Shown: positions 32,843 to 44,500 of the stretch, piece by piece
Numbering within the stretch: the stretch's first letter is position 1
Layout: every line of letters begins with the position of its first letter
Assembly: GCF_023856365.1 (NCBI RefSeq)
Contig: NC_064548.1
Coordinates: forward strand, 19,640,461-19,704,460
Length of the DNA stretch: 64,000 bases
Reading direction: 5' to 3'
DNA from: Brienomyrus brachyistius
Lineage: Eukaryota; Chordata; Actinopteri; Osteoglossiformes; Mormyridae
The notes under the pieces: model-generated
Seen by the model: only the letters and a program-made list of their open reading frames with translations
What the model was told of the DNA's origin: nothing
The model's database searches: none
Program-made: the position numbers and the translations under genes

Positions 32843-35800
32843 ATGTCTGAAAAGGGCGAAGTTGATTTAACAGGGGCCAAACAGAATACTGGTGTGTGGC
32901 TGGTAAAGGTACGTAGTTCTCATTAACTACTGTAGTGTTTGCAAGCTAATGCTCGTCAGCTAATCGGTGTTTTTCTACATATTATGGAACAATTAGGGCT
33001 CGAAAATGGTTTCCCTAGTAACCTATGAAGGCTACAGCTTTGAGTCTAATTAAGCACGGAAATATGTACTTTGGAATACGTGTGTATTCCATTTAAAACG
33101 CCCAAATGATGCTAACAAACGCTATCAAAACTTTAGCCAGTATATTGGAATCAACATCTGGTTTAATATATTTTTAATTGTGCATGTTTATGGGATTTCA
33201 TGGGTCGGGACGGTTTGTCACTGCATCAAACTCCTGTCCTATTATAGGTGCCAAAGTACCTCTCTCAACAGTGGGCAAAAGCATCGGGAAGAGGGGAAGT
33301 CGGCAAACTCAGAATCGTAAAGTAAGGATGTGTTCAACTCACACGTCCGTGCAACGTTTTCTTTTACGTTTTAAGCTGTCTGATGTTAAATAAACTACTT
33401 TTTACAATCGTGTAATGTACGTATTTCTAACACGTTTACTTATTTACTTGCCATGTCGCATAAACCAAAGGAACCAAGGAAAAGCTGAGGTAAGTGTCAC
33501 CTGATATCATACTGATTGATCTTCTATAAATGCCACACGACTCCATCAGATGACGTGATGAGGCATTGCTCATCGTGATGTGTCCCTCCCCAGGTGTCTT
33601 TCACTCTGAATGAGGAGCTTACAACGATTGATTGTGTTGGGGAGAAAGCGTCTTCGGTACGCGCCCCCCGGGACCACCCTTTCACCATGCAGACAGTCGG
33701 TGGTCAGACACTGGCTGTCTTCACTGAGAATTCTTCAGGTAAAGCCTGGGACCGAGTTGTCATTGCTGAATCTAGGGGGTACTCCCATTTGCACAGATAA
33801 GATTCCAGAAAGTGATTGAAACATATTTTTATAGCTGAGAATGGGGAAGTATTTCTGGCTTTCGGTGTGTGCTAGTATAGCATGGTTATTATTAAAACCC
33901 AGTAAGAGACAACACAATGCAGGTCATTATAGCATTCACTAGTAGGTTTGTACATTCTACGATCATCTGCTGACCCGATCCACTAGATTGGACATTTGCC
34001 AGAAAAACACGTATCAGTATGAGACTAAACATTTGTTTTTGTGTCAGCTTCATCTGTGTATCACAGGTTTAATTAATGTCGTCCAAGCTGTTGTCTTAAT
34101 TATTACTGATTTGAAAGAATACAAGTAACAGTTTATAGGATGTTTATGTCCATGAATGACTTAAGTTATTAATAAATTCCACTCTTTCCACTAGGCTTTT
34201 TGTCCTTGTGGCTCTTGAGTTTTATATCTAGCTCTTGTAAGCAGCAAATACTGAATAAGTAGTTGCTAAGCAACAGGTTTTTCACAGAGTATGCGAATGA
34301 ATAACAGGCTGCGCTAAAAGGCGCAGTGCTATTTAAAGCTCCTCTGTGCATTCTCTGAATTGAAACTTATGAATTATTATGAATTAAGTTAGGGCACTTT
34401 GCTTCTGATTGTGATTGTTCATGCTTCAGACGTTTTAGGCAGGATATCCTTGTGGACAAATGTTCCTTTTTTTTTTTTTTATAAAAAGTAGCCCAGCAAT
34501 AGAAATGGAAAGTCAGCCATTGGAGTGTCGTCTGCCAGTGTGGCCAGTGTAATGGTGTAATTGACCTTTTGAATGTAGGTGGGTGGAGTGGGGGGGCGGC
34601 GACACGTGCTGTCGTTTGCTTGACGCTGATCTCTGCTTGTTCCTATGTCTGCTTTCTATTGGCTTTCAGGGATTTTATGTTTGTCATACTTTGATGCCGA
34701 GTTGTATTGTCCTTGGCTACTGAGGTGTCACCTTTCCATGCAGGTTAATTGGATATATCACAGATTAGAGTAGCTTTGAGTTCTGATAAAGATGTGCAAA
34801 TTGGGAAATTACCTGCTTGAGTATGTTGAGTGCTCTAGATAAGTTGATGGGTTATTTTTTAATATTTTGCTATAAATACCTAGACAGATGAAAATTTTGT
34901 TGGATTTTAAGGTGTCTGATGGCTTTAGAGATTTCCTTTCCATTGCACTAATTTGTTTTTCACGTGGGTGACATGTGTTGAACTTAGAAGTTTGGAATTT
35001 CTTTTACACAGTTCATAGAAAAGGGAAGTAGGAAGTCAGAAAGTATCAACCTGATTTCTTTGTCATTACTGTGGTCATTTCACAGTAGTTTCAGGTGTTC
35101 AGAAACATGATCTATATTATTGTCAAAATGTATGCATTGTGGGGCGGCATGGTGGTGCAGTGGTTAGCACTGTTGCCTCACACCTCTGCGGCCCGGGTTC
35201 GGGTCACATGTGTGTGGAGTTGGCATGTTCTCCCCATGTTGTCGTGGGGTTTCCTCCGGGTACTCCGGTTTCCCCCCACAGTCCAAAAACATGCTGAGGC
35301 TAATTGGAGTTGCTAAATTAAAGGTGTGCATGTGTGAATGACTGGTGTGTGAGTGTGCCCTGAGATGGGCTGGCCCCCCATCCTGGGTTGTTTCCTGCCT
35401 CGTGCCTATTGCTTCCGGGATAGGTTCCGGACCCCCCACGACCCAGTAGGGTAAGCGGTTTGGAAAATGGATGTGTGGATGGATGTATGCATTGTGAATT
35501 ATCCTGCTCTATGGATTTTCTTGTTTAATATCAGATATTTGAGTTTAATGAATTTCACAACAAAGTTGTGCACTCAGTTGTAATATCCTGAAGAAACACA
35601 CAGTTTCTCTCTCTGCTGATCTGTATCCAGCATATATTTTGCAGTTTGTTCCAGTTTTTTTATCCCGTTAAAGGATTGACAACTTTTGCTTGTGTGTTTG
35701 ATTAAATCAAAATATAGTGTGATAGTTACAGAACTGTTTGTATTGTATTATGTGTATGCATACATTGTAAGTTGTTTGCAAGTGTTGTGAAGAGTAAAAT

Positions 35801-38800
35801 TGCGGGGCTCTAGATTGTGGGTGCATTGCATGCAATTATGAACAAGATGTCAGCTGTTTGCAACTGGCTGCTCTGCGTCCCTCGGGTTGCCGCGTGCACC
35901 TTACTAATGGCGAGGTCTGCATCAGCCATGTCCTTGTTGTGAATGCCTGTTGACAGTAGCACATTCTCCCTCTCTAGGGCAGTCAGAAGACAGATCTGAA
36001 GGCAGTGCTCCAGGTGAGTCTAACTGAGACCTCTGGCTTGGACTGGAGACTTCTGAATGCTTCTCAGGGGTGTCTGTCATCACAGTCCTTTTGGGATTAA
36101 AAAAAAAAAGTTCCTCTGCAGTCTTACTAATGATGATTAGTTCTGCAACTTGACTTCCATTAGTACCTAATCTCTGTATATGGCTCACAATAACTCTTTT
36201 TCGTGATATTCCTTAAAAACAACACTAGAATGTAATGTTCAGAATAAATGTTTTGATATATATGCTTCCTAATCCACAATAAGCAAGTGTCTTGCCTTAT
36301 CTAGGTTTGAAGAGTATCACCCTATGCGAATTGGCACGAGACTTGGGTTTATGGAGTGTCTTATACGAAAATTAATATTGCAAATAGTACTGTCTGTTAG
36401 CCTTTATCATGTTTGTGTCAGTATTTTACAATATCACTTGTTTCAGTTGTAAATTTTTAAATATCTTGATTGAAACTGCTTAATTAATTAATATAACTGC
36501 CAAGCCTTTTAGCAAGCATGGTGCTGTGGTTTCTATAGCTACTAACCCTTTCAATTATCAGTGTGCAGTTTCTATAGCTACTCTATCAGCACGAGAAGTA
36601 CGGGTCTTATAAAAATGAACCTTTCAATTCATAGAGGATACATATATATTGATAAGCCAATGTCATCAGTGAGTTAATTCTCACTGTTTCGTGGGAGGCG
36701 TACAGATGTTTGAGTTTACAGTAGTTTCACGTATTTCCGTAGACAAACACAACCACTACAACCAAGCCATTTTCCACTTTTATTTTAAGACTAATGTACA
36801 CGTTTATAACTTTGTTATTCACTTCACAGCTACAAGTAAGGAGATGGACCGAACATTTTAAATATGTAATACTCATTAAATTATTCTTCTAAACTTCACA
36901 TTCTTAAACATCAAGACAGTTTTTTTTTTTCCACCATTAATGAGACACATCATATACCACTCACACATTAAAATTCATTTATAATATTTGAGAGATTATC
37001 ACTAGTCAAAATTCGTTAAAAAGCTGAGTTAATTACGGAAAGCTTATGTCTGCCGCTCAATTTCAGAATCAGCTCATCTCACATAAAGCAGAATAATTGC
37101 CATAATTACATCTAAGCCCTGTCATACGATGCAAGAGAAGCTTAAGTGGCTTTACTTGGGGAAAGATATATACGGAGTAAAAAGATATATTTTTTTGATG
37201 GCCCTTTTAATTGCAAATGCTTTTGAAGAATGTTCCTACGCTCACTTGACAAAGTGTAGAGCCTCACATTGAACCGCTGAGCCGTGGGTGCTATCCAGAC
37301 TGGTGAGGAGACGATAGCCACCTCTTAGTGCCAGCATCATTATTTCTAGTTTTAGGCTCTCGGCAGTACACACAAAGGTGCTGTCCTTCATTATAATCAG
37401 CCGAGAGCCTGCCTCTGACTTAATGAAGTGGCGGAACTGAATGATGGTGGACGAGACCTCAAACTCCTTAGGAAAAACATCCAGCCGGCTTTTGGACACC
37501 TGTAGCAGACGTCCCTTCACCGCGTCGATCATCCCAGGGTCGCTGCAGTAGACCTTCAGGCCCTGCGATCGCTCGTGGCTGTCGGTAACCTCCAGAAAAG
37601 CAGGGTCCTGTTTAGCACTCTGACGCTGCTCCCAGTCCTCTATAGCCTGGACCATCACTCCCAGGTGGTAGAATTCAGCTTCTCGGCGCAGTAACCCCGC
37701 TTCCTTGAAGTCGTTGGGCAGCATGAGTTCGCCAAGTCGCAGGAAGTTTAGAACGTGACGGAAGACGAGCCCATCCCGGTCAATGAAGGTGTTCCCCATG
37801 GAGTCCACATGCTGCACTGGTTTTTTCCCGTTGGCAATCTCTTCCAGCAGGGATCCCTGGTGCCTGGCCAGTGTCTGCCTTAGGGCAGCGTATAGGTGAC
37901 CCCCTACATTCAGAGTGATGGTACTAGAGGAGGATCTTTTGATGCTCTTGCTGGATTGCAACAGGTCGGGATTGAGGTGCTTCCCTTGGTTTTCCATCCT
38001 TGCGAGGTGCTGCTCTGTGCCGTGCCTGGCTCCCAGCCTCCCACACAGCCATGTGAATGAGAGGGAGTGAGCGAGCTGGGTAGCGTCTGAGCACTGCTGG
38101 CCTTGATAGGGAACGATGTAAACTGCCAGTAGCGTGGGAGCTGTTTAAAGGCGTGCCGCTGAGGAGGGCGGGCTTCCTGGGGGGGGGACGGCTGCCAGAG
38201 AAGGATGCTCGCTCGCCCCCTGTTTGAAAGACTGCATTTAGTTTTACTCCATCTGTTTGCCCTTAAGAACGGATAACGAGGGTGCTTGATTCTAATTGAG
38301 GGAACAAAAAAAAAATGCTGGTATGTACATCCTCAGACTTCATTTTTATCTTCATGTAGGTTAGAAGTTCTTTTCATGACACAACAGACAACGGCCGACA
38401 AAATTAGTCATTAGGATCATTCATATGCTTCAGAATGTTGAAAATTACTGTTTAAAAAGTACTTGCAAACCGAATACAAACTGTTTCCTCCGACTTAATT
38501 TAGTATATACAGTTGTTATTCAACTGAAAAAAAAATCCTTCAAGACACTTTTTAGCTATAGTGTTGAATAGTATTGCATTCAACTGAATGCATTGTAGAG
38601 AGCCCTGATTTTAACGAGTCCTCATGAATAGCACCTATTGAGAATTAGGCCTAAATTCTAAAAACTGCTTGCAGAAAATTGCATGCCTATATTATATTTG
38701 CACAGGATATAAGATGCTAGCAAAATGCTTGATACCCTAGTAAATGGTCACCTTGCTCCATTTTATTTTTTATCCAAGTTTTCAATTGTGTAAAAGGAAA

Positions 38801-41800
38801 TTAATTTTCTTTTTTTATTCCGACAATTAAACATCTTTGTTGCTATCTTCTCTGTAGAACCATCGGCATAGACAGCATGAAGTGAGGGATTGGTTGTTTT
38901 CCAGCTCATCAGAGATTTTTCCATTCCATGTGTTGATTATGAAACGGCCAGTATCTAATTAGTGCTAACCGTGGTGGTTCAACACAAACCATGGTGATTT
39001 TAAATTGTATGGAATATAGGGAGGTTCCGCCGCATGCAAAATGTGTGGATCCTATAATTAATGGGAAAATGATTGAGCAGCTCTGAAGCATTCGAGTACC
39101 ATTCACCTCTGCTGGCTGTTGGATCCAGACTTTCTGTTGTGGGTGAAATTCTGGGTGGGTAAGATTGGAATGGAATGAAATGGAATTTGACTCAGGCTGC
39201 ATTAACCCATCCATCCATTTTCTGTAACCACTTGTTTTGTTCTGGGTTGCGGGGGGTCCAGAGCCTGTCCCAGCCCCAAAGCAGGGAACAGCCCAGGATG
39301 GGGTGCCAACCCATCGCAGGGCACACAGACGCCTAAGGGCAATTTAGCAACCCCAATTCACCTCAGCATGTTTTTAGACTATTGAGAAGAGCAGATTACC
39401 CAGAGGAAACCCCACAATGACACAGGGAGGACATGCAAACTCCGCACACGCGGAGTTGTGGTGGAAACCTAGACATGTGAGGCGACAGCGCTAACCACTC
39501 TGCCAACGTGTTGCCCATGCCTTCGTTAACACCTTTTTTCAATAGTTATCTTAACGTTAAACTCATAGTTTTAATTGATATTGCCTTTGTGTATTTGCTA
39601 ATGCATCTGCCCCTTGATTTAAAATTGATTGGTATTGGGATTGTCACTTGTTTGAGCCTGGAGAATTGCTACCATAAGCGAGCAAAACCTTCCAGAGCTC
39701 CTGTGTGCTCCTTGTCCCCACTCCTCCGTTACCAGCTGGCTGCTCAGCACTCTCCTCCCTCCTCTTCACCTCCATACGATTCTTCCTGAAATGCTATGGC
39801 AATTGTTCAGTCGTGCAACCATCCTCATTCTGTGTAATTCTAACATAGTGGTAAGAGAGAGCAGCTATTCACGCTTCTTGCAATCATGAATCGGTAATCA
39901 TCTACTTTTGTGAGAAGGACTCAAAGCACAGAATAATATTAATAGTTTCATATGTTTTAGGTTTATTTCTGAGGGAATTTTGCTGTTCTGGAACAAGTGG
40001 TAATTCTCCCATAAGATGATGGAAAATTATTTATTTATTATTTTTTTCACCTTCCAAACTGATTTTTTTTTTTTAACCGAATTAGGCTTGTAAATCGAGG
40101 AGTTAATGTGCTCATCTGTATTTAAGTAATGCAATCTTTTTTTTTCCAGGATTAGTTGTTAACACTTTACTTAATGGGGCACAGATACTTAGTAATATCT
40201 CAGGTACAACTGAAGTACAAATCATAAATCATAAACAGATATGGTTGCTGCTTGATAAGGTGTGTCCTGATTCAATAATGAACAAACATGAGATCAGTGT
40301 TTTAACTACATTTTTCATGACTTGTTCCTACAGTAATTCCTTCAGCAGTTCCCAAAGTTTTGCAGAATTACCAGATATAGTAACAAATATAATCACTGCT
40401 TGAGATAAAACATGTCACAGTTCATTAATGATGAATTAACATGAGATCAGTTTGTAACTAAGACTTAGTTTGTGGTTAATTAATACATAAATAATAGTGT
40501 AACACTATATTTTTTGTACCCCGTCAAGTGAAGTGTTACTGAGTAATTTACTCCCAGCACTGCGGTGTGATATGATGAAGGTGGTTTTGCTGTTGACCAT
40601 AACATTGCTGAATTTTTCTAATGAGGTATTCAGTGTGTTCAGCTGCTGCAAAAGTATATGGTGTAAGAGGCAATAAATCATGCATATTTTAAGCGAAGGA
40701 ATAAAGGATGTGCCTGTCTTGTGTAAGTAGCAGCGGGGGGGTGGGTGTGAATGACTCGCACATTGTACTGTTTAGGCAGATTGCCAAGTTCTTGAAATGC
40801 AGGGTTTTTTTTATTCTTATAGCAAATTCTGGTGTTTTCTAGCATGCATTTTTTTTTTTTTAATCATCGTAGAATGATGGAGCTCTTAAAAAGTGTCTGT
40901 CATCATGCATTGACTGTCAGTGAATACTTTGTAACCTCTCTGTTCTGAAGACAAGCTTGTCCTGGAAGGAGTAGTGGTCCAGCGTGCCGAGTGCAGACCT
41001 GCGGTCAGTGAGAACTACATGCAGTTGAAGAGGTCGGTACCCCTCCCTCCCAAATATGACACAGCTTGGTTACTGACTGAAAGTTACTCAGCTGGGCTCA
41101 TGCTTTTCTGAATTTGTGCTCGTCCAACCCAGGTTGCAGATCGAGGAGTCGTCCAAACCAGTCCGTCTTTCACAGCAGCTGGAAAAGCCCGTCACGACAA
41201 ACTACAAGCCTGTCTCTAACCATACTTACAACGTAAGTCTCTTCGACGTGCGCGTGTAACACGCCATGCATGTCAGAGGGCATTCTAGCTTTATGGGGGC
41301 TGTCTTTGTCTGCAAACCCCCCCCCCGTGTAGGTGGAGTATGAGAAGAAGAAGAAGGAAGAGGGCAAGCGGGCACGTGGTGACAGGCAGCAGGTCTTGGA
41401 TATGCTCTTCTCCGCTTTCGAGAAGCACCAGTACTACAACATAAAAGACCTAGTGGATATCACCAAGCAGCCTGTGGTGAGCGTGCCCTCCTGAGTGAAA
41501 AGTGTGAAATCTGATGCTCAGATGTTCGTTTTGGGTTGACTTGTTGTTTGCTCATATGTACATGATAGTTTTACTTTCTAGGCCACTGAAAATACCTTTA
41601 CTTGGAACACAGTCTGAAATGTTGAAAATGTTATTCCCTTATAACAGGGGTAGGGAACCTGATCCATGGAGAGCCGGTGTGGGTTTTTGGGATGACCTCT
41701 CAGTCAGCCAATAATAAAGCAGCGATTCTCAACTCCAGTCCTTGGAATCCACTGTTATTGGCTGATTGAGAGGTCATCCCAAAAACCCACACCGGCTCTC

Positions 41801-42419
41801 CATGGATCAGGTTCCCTACCCCTGCCTTATAACAACTTTATCCTGTTGAATTATATGGGTAAATCTTAACATGAAGGGGAAAGAAAAAGTCTGAAGTTGG
41901 GTACACAACAAAGCCAGTCGCAAAAACAAAATTAGTTCCAACCAAGGCTGATGAATGGTCAGCTCCCTTCGGATGTGAAAATCTGTGCTGGAAAACACGA
42001 GAGCACGGCGAGAGGTGACGACTGACGTAGTTCATTCAGAGAACTGTTTGTTTCACACACTCGCCACAACTCCCATTCGTCATGTGGGGCAAAACACCAC
42101 AAACGAGGGCCGACGGCGTTCGTTGCTGCACGCACTGGCGCGACGGGCATTCACCCGCTCCGATAATCGGCTTGGTGTGTCCCAGGCTTAAGATCCGAGT
42201 CCTGTGTTCACTTCTAGGATAAGTGTCTAGGCTACAACAGTTCATGTATTTAAAGGTTTCATGCGTGCTTCCATTCCTGTTACCTTTCTGTTACTATAGA
42301 CATTCCTGAAGGAGATTCTGCACGACATTGGAATCTACAATGTGAAGGGAACGCACAAAAACACATGGGAACTGAGACCAGAGTACCGACATTACCAAGG
42401 CGAAGAGAAAAGTGACTAG
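32843..42419 (+). CDS. gtf2f2: General transcription factor IIF subunit 2 (RAP30)
   Basis: Eight coding exons: 32843-32908, 33248-33321, 33471-33489, 33594-33738, 40951-41032, 41133-41232, 41333-41476 and 42300-42419. The phases fit and the product is 249 aa, the same length as human GTF2F2. The N-terminus MSEKGEVDLTGAKQNTGVWL matches human TFIIF beta. Residues about 1-120 form the triple-barrel that dimerises with TFIIF alpha; the C-terminal part (about 175-243, DMLFSAFEKHQYYN ... TWELRPEYRHYQGEEKSD) is the winged helix that contacts promoter DNA. Role: RNA polymerase II recruitment and start-site selection in the nucleus. Oddities: exon 3 is only 19 nt (encoding NQGKAE plus a split Lys), the intron 5 donor is weak (GTCGGT), and kctd4 lies antisense in the 7.2-kb intron 4. 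A possible extra 36-nt exon is listed separately. Confidence 0.96.
35142..35482 (+). mobile_element. Full-length tRNA-SINE with perfect target duplication
   Basis: The Pol III A-box-like TGGTGCAGTGG and B-box-like GGTTCGGGTC lie in the first 80 bp. Then come the body (GTGGAGTTGGCATGTTCTCC, CCACAGTCCAAAAACATGCT) and a TGGA/GGAT tail. Flanking 14-bp direct repeats ATGTATGCATTGTG at 35128-35141 and 35483-35496 are identical, so insertion was recent. It lies in gtf2f2 intron 4. Related copies: 18030-18180, 39205-39516 and 57709-58040. Confidence 0.9.
35978..36013 (+). other. Candidate 36-nt cassette exon of gtf2f2
   Basis: It is preceded by a pyrimidine tract ending CCCTCTCTAG and followed by a consensus donor CAG|GTGAGT. 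Intron 4 is phase 1. The 36 nt keep the frame and add twelve codons after the split Gly (GQSEDRSEGSAP) before the Asp-Lys-Leu of exon 5. The insert would fall in an exposed loop between the SS and DKL residues of the N-terminal domain. It is absent from the 249-aa consensus length, so it would be an alternative exon. This is a prediction from splice signals only; chance remains possible. Confidence 0.35.
36779..36784 (-). terminator. Candidate poly(A) signal of kctd4
   Basis: TTTATT on the plus strand gives AATAAA on the kctd4 strand, about 460 bp past its stop codon. It is the nearest convincing match in the 3' flank; other TTTATT-like stretches exist nearby. Confidence 0.3.
37242..37997 (-). 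CDS. kctd4: BTB/POZ domain-containing protein KCTD4
   Basis: Intronless coding frame of 251 aa (human 259). Residues about 26-125 form the potassium-channel-tetramerisation-type BTB domain: STITLNVGGHLYAALRQTLA opens it, and FIDRDGLVFRHVLNFLRLGE is the family signature. The C-terminal half keeps the KCTD4-specific segments SRLDVFPKEFEVSSTIIQFR and YRLLTSLDSTHGS, and ends ALHFVK (human ALHFIK). KCTD proteins form oligomers; many are cullin-3 adaptors, but the KCTD4 role is poorly defined. It lies antisense in gtf2f2 intron 4, the same nesting as in human. The start at 37997 is the first ATG of the frame; the N-terminal 25 residues are not conserved. A TTTAAA stretch near 38143 on its upstream side could be a TATA-like element, unproven. 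Confidence 0.95.
   Translation of the reverse strand: MENQGKHLNPDLLQSSKSIKRSSSSTITLNVGGHLYAALRQTLARHQGSLLEEIANGKKPVQHVDSMGNTFIDRDGLVFRHVLNFLRLGELMLPNDFKEAGLLRREAEFYHLGVMVQAIEDWEQRQSAKQDPAFLEVTDSHERSQGLKVYCSDPGMIDAVKGRLLQVSKSRLDVFPKEFEVSSTIIQFRHFIKSEAGSRLIIMKDSTFVCTAESLKLEIMMLALRGGYRLLTSLDSTHGSAVQCEALHFVK
39205..39516 (-). mobile_element. tRNA-SINE, minus strand, in gtf2f2 intron 4
   Basis: Reverse complement of the SINE family at 35142-35482. It starts with the CCATCCATCCATTTTCTGTA tail, then GGGTTGCGGGGGGTCCAGAG, and ends with the head complement GCTAACCACTCTGCCAACGT. Nearly full length but more diverged than the 35142 copy. Confidence 0.8.
41645..41824. mobile_element. Young palindromic hAT MITE in gtf2f2 intron 7
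   Basis: It is 180 bp: two 70-bp inverted arms (41645-41714 and 41755-41824) with a single mismatch, joined by a 40-base loop. The ends are CAGGGGTAGGGAACC. The flanks CCTTATAA at 41637-41644 and 41825-41832 are a perfect 8-bp target duplication, which identifies a hAT-mobilised element. The near-identical arms suggest either recent insertion or arm homogenisation. As RNA it would form a very stable hairpin inside the gtf2f2 pre-mRNA. Confidence 0.9.
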
Positions 42420-44280
42420 GGACAGTCCTACTGCAGCGTTTTAATGGCAGAACCAATCGCTTCTGTGCGCCGAGAATGTTTTTCAGTCGGCACTGAGACA
42501 TTCACTTATTTTCTTCCTAACCCTTACATTGTGTGGTTTTTGTTTACCGTTTGTATTTGTAACTGGGGGGGTGTACTGCAATGTACTGTGCGTGCCATTT
42601 TACAGTTTGTATATATTTTCAATCAAGTGAAACGCTTGTATAAAATGTAAACTGATTAGCAATGTGAGGTGACTTATACAGTTCCACATCCAATGGCAGT
42701 CTGTAAGGTATGACAATTGGTTCCCAGCCATTAATATTTATAACAATGAATCCTTGGTTCTGGAGTATTGTAGTCGGTCTTTTTGCGCTCCTTCTCATGC
42801 ACTACTGCTTGAAGCTACATGCTCAATGTATGGTTCAAACATCTGTTGTCCTGCTGAAGTGTAGGCACCAAATACTCCATCATCTAGCTTTAAGCTTAGT
42901 TAGCTTGGATGTCCAAGTAGCATCAAACAGCCACAACAAATTTATTTCGAAAGTCAAGTGAAAATGCACAGCATGGAAACCCTTATCCAAGACAAGGCAC
43001 TAATTTATATTCACTTAAAATTGCAGTCAGGGATGCTAGAGAATCATGCGAATTGTGACTTGCATAGAGAATGGCAGCTTATGGCATTCAGGACCTTCTG
43101 TAGGCCTCAGACCTGTTCTCTCCATTGGGCATCTGTTAATCTGTCCCTTTCCATACAGTGACACATTCACTCCATGTGCCTGATGATCAGCATCATGCAT
43201 CTCCTGCGACGAAGAGATTTTTAGTTTTTACCAGTCTTGCCTATACAGAAGAATATACAATGCAACGGGTCTGGATTGAGGCACAATATTTATAGTAGAG
43301 GGTTGTAGTCTTCTGGTTGCCTGTTCTACAAGGGCGTGTTCTATAATCTAATCCAATCTGCAAGTCAGAAGCTGATAACGTTCCTGCATCCAAATGCAAA
43401 ACTAGAAGCTAAGACAACTGACTTCAGGTCTATCAGTGGATGCCGAAGACAAAATATCTGTGCCACTGAGGACCTGTGGTTGTATAGGTAGTGCTTACAT
43501 CTGTTGATCTCCAGGACATCTCTGAAGAAGACCGTAAAAGGTATAACACTCTTCTCATCGAAATTCACCTAGTTGGCCTCTTGGTGTATGAACTTGCCAA
43601 TGAGGGACAAAGGGGAGTGTGCTGCTAAATGCCAGCCACACATAAAATGGCGAAGAGCTTCCAGTATTAAATGCAGTCTGGCACTTGGGAAGAATGTTTT
43701 TTTAAAAAACCAGCAAGACAAAGGGTTAGATTATCTAGGCAGTTATCCAACTTCACATTCTGTTAAAAAATATTAATTAAATATTCATAAAAATGTTACA
43801 GCTTTGATCGACGATAATAAATATTAACGTTTTCAAGCCTTCTTCAAGCAACAGTGCTGGAAATCTGAAATATGCGCCCCATATAGATCTAATGGAAGAT
43901 GCATAGAAATGAGTATTGTCCATTTGCTTTTATGTACATTATTTTAAAAATGATTATTATTTTTTTTTTTTACATTTTCAATTATCATACGTATACCGAG
44001 ATAGAGACAGGTGTTTTCTAGTAGCCATGACACGTATTCCATCATTTTGTCTTTGATATGAATTTTTACAGTCTTCTGTGAAAGTCCGTCTGTATCCACA
44101 CCACTCACTTGCATTTATAAGGGCTTTGTCATAGACATTTTCTACGGGTTTTCTTAAAGATGAAAATAGAGGCGATCTTCCATTCAGTGTTTAGTTTTCA
44201 TGTTCATTCACATTTTATTTTATAACTCTCATATAGTTAAATATAGAAATCATAAACACAGGACAATGCGCATTGCCAGA
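42420..44280. other. gtf2f2 3' flank, no further gene
   Basis: The first part is gtf2f2 3'UTR. An AATAAA at 43816-43821 and ATTAAA matches near 43665 and 43773 are possible poly(A) signals. Short open frames show no recognisable domain. Confidence 0.35.
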
Positions 44281-44500
44281 TTTTGTCAGCCGGGTGGCGT
44301 GATATTTTCAATTCAAGACAAGTTTGCATGCACATTTACAGGTATGTAACACCTGGTAGGTAGTCTGCAGGGTTTGCAAACTGCCGCAATTTTTTGATGT
44401 ACCTAATTGTTGTGTGTGTGTGCGTGTGTATATATATATATATATATATAATTTTTTTTTTCTTGTGTCACGCCAGATGGGTGACAGTTGTCAACCCTGT
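44281..44500 (+). repeat. Four-copy DNA-element family, copy C
   Basis: It shares TTTGTCAGC, GTAGTCTGCAGGGTTTGCAA ACTGCC and GTCACGCCAGATG with copies A, B and D, and ends in GTTGTCAACCCTG, the terminal repeat of the family. It is interrupted at 44410-44462 by a (TG)n(TA)n run and a T run that have expanded inside the element. Confidence 0.55.

Noticed and set aside
35978..36188. Minus-strand 88-codon frame overlapping the candidate gtf2f2 microexon
   Set aside because: No recognisable domain and no splice support on that strand.
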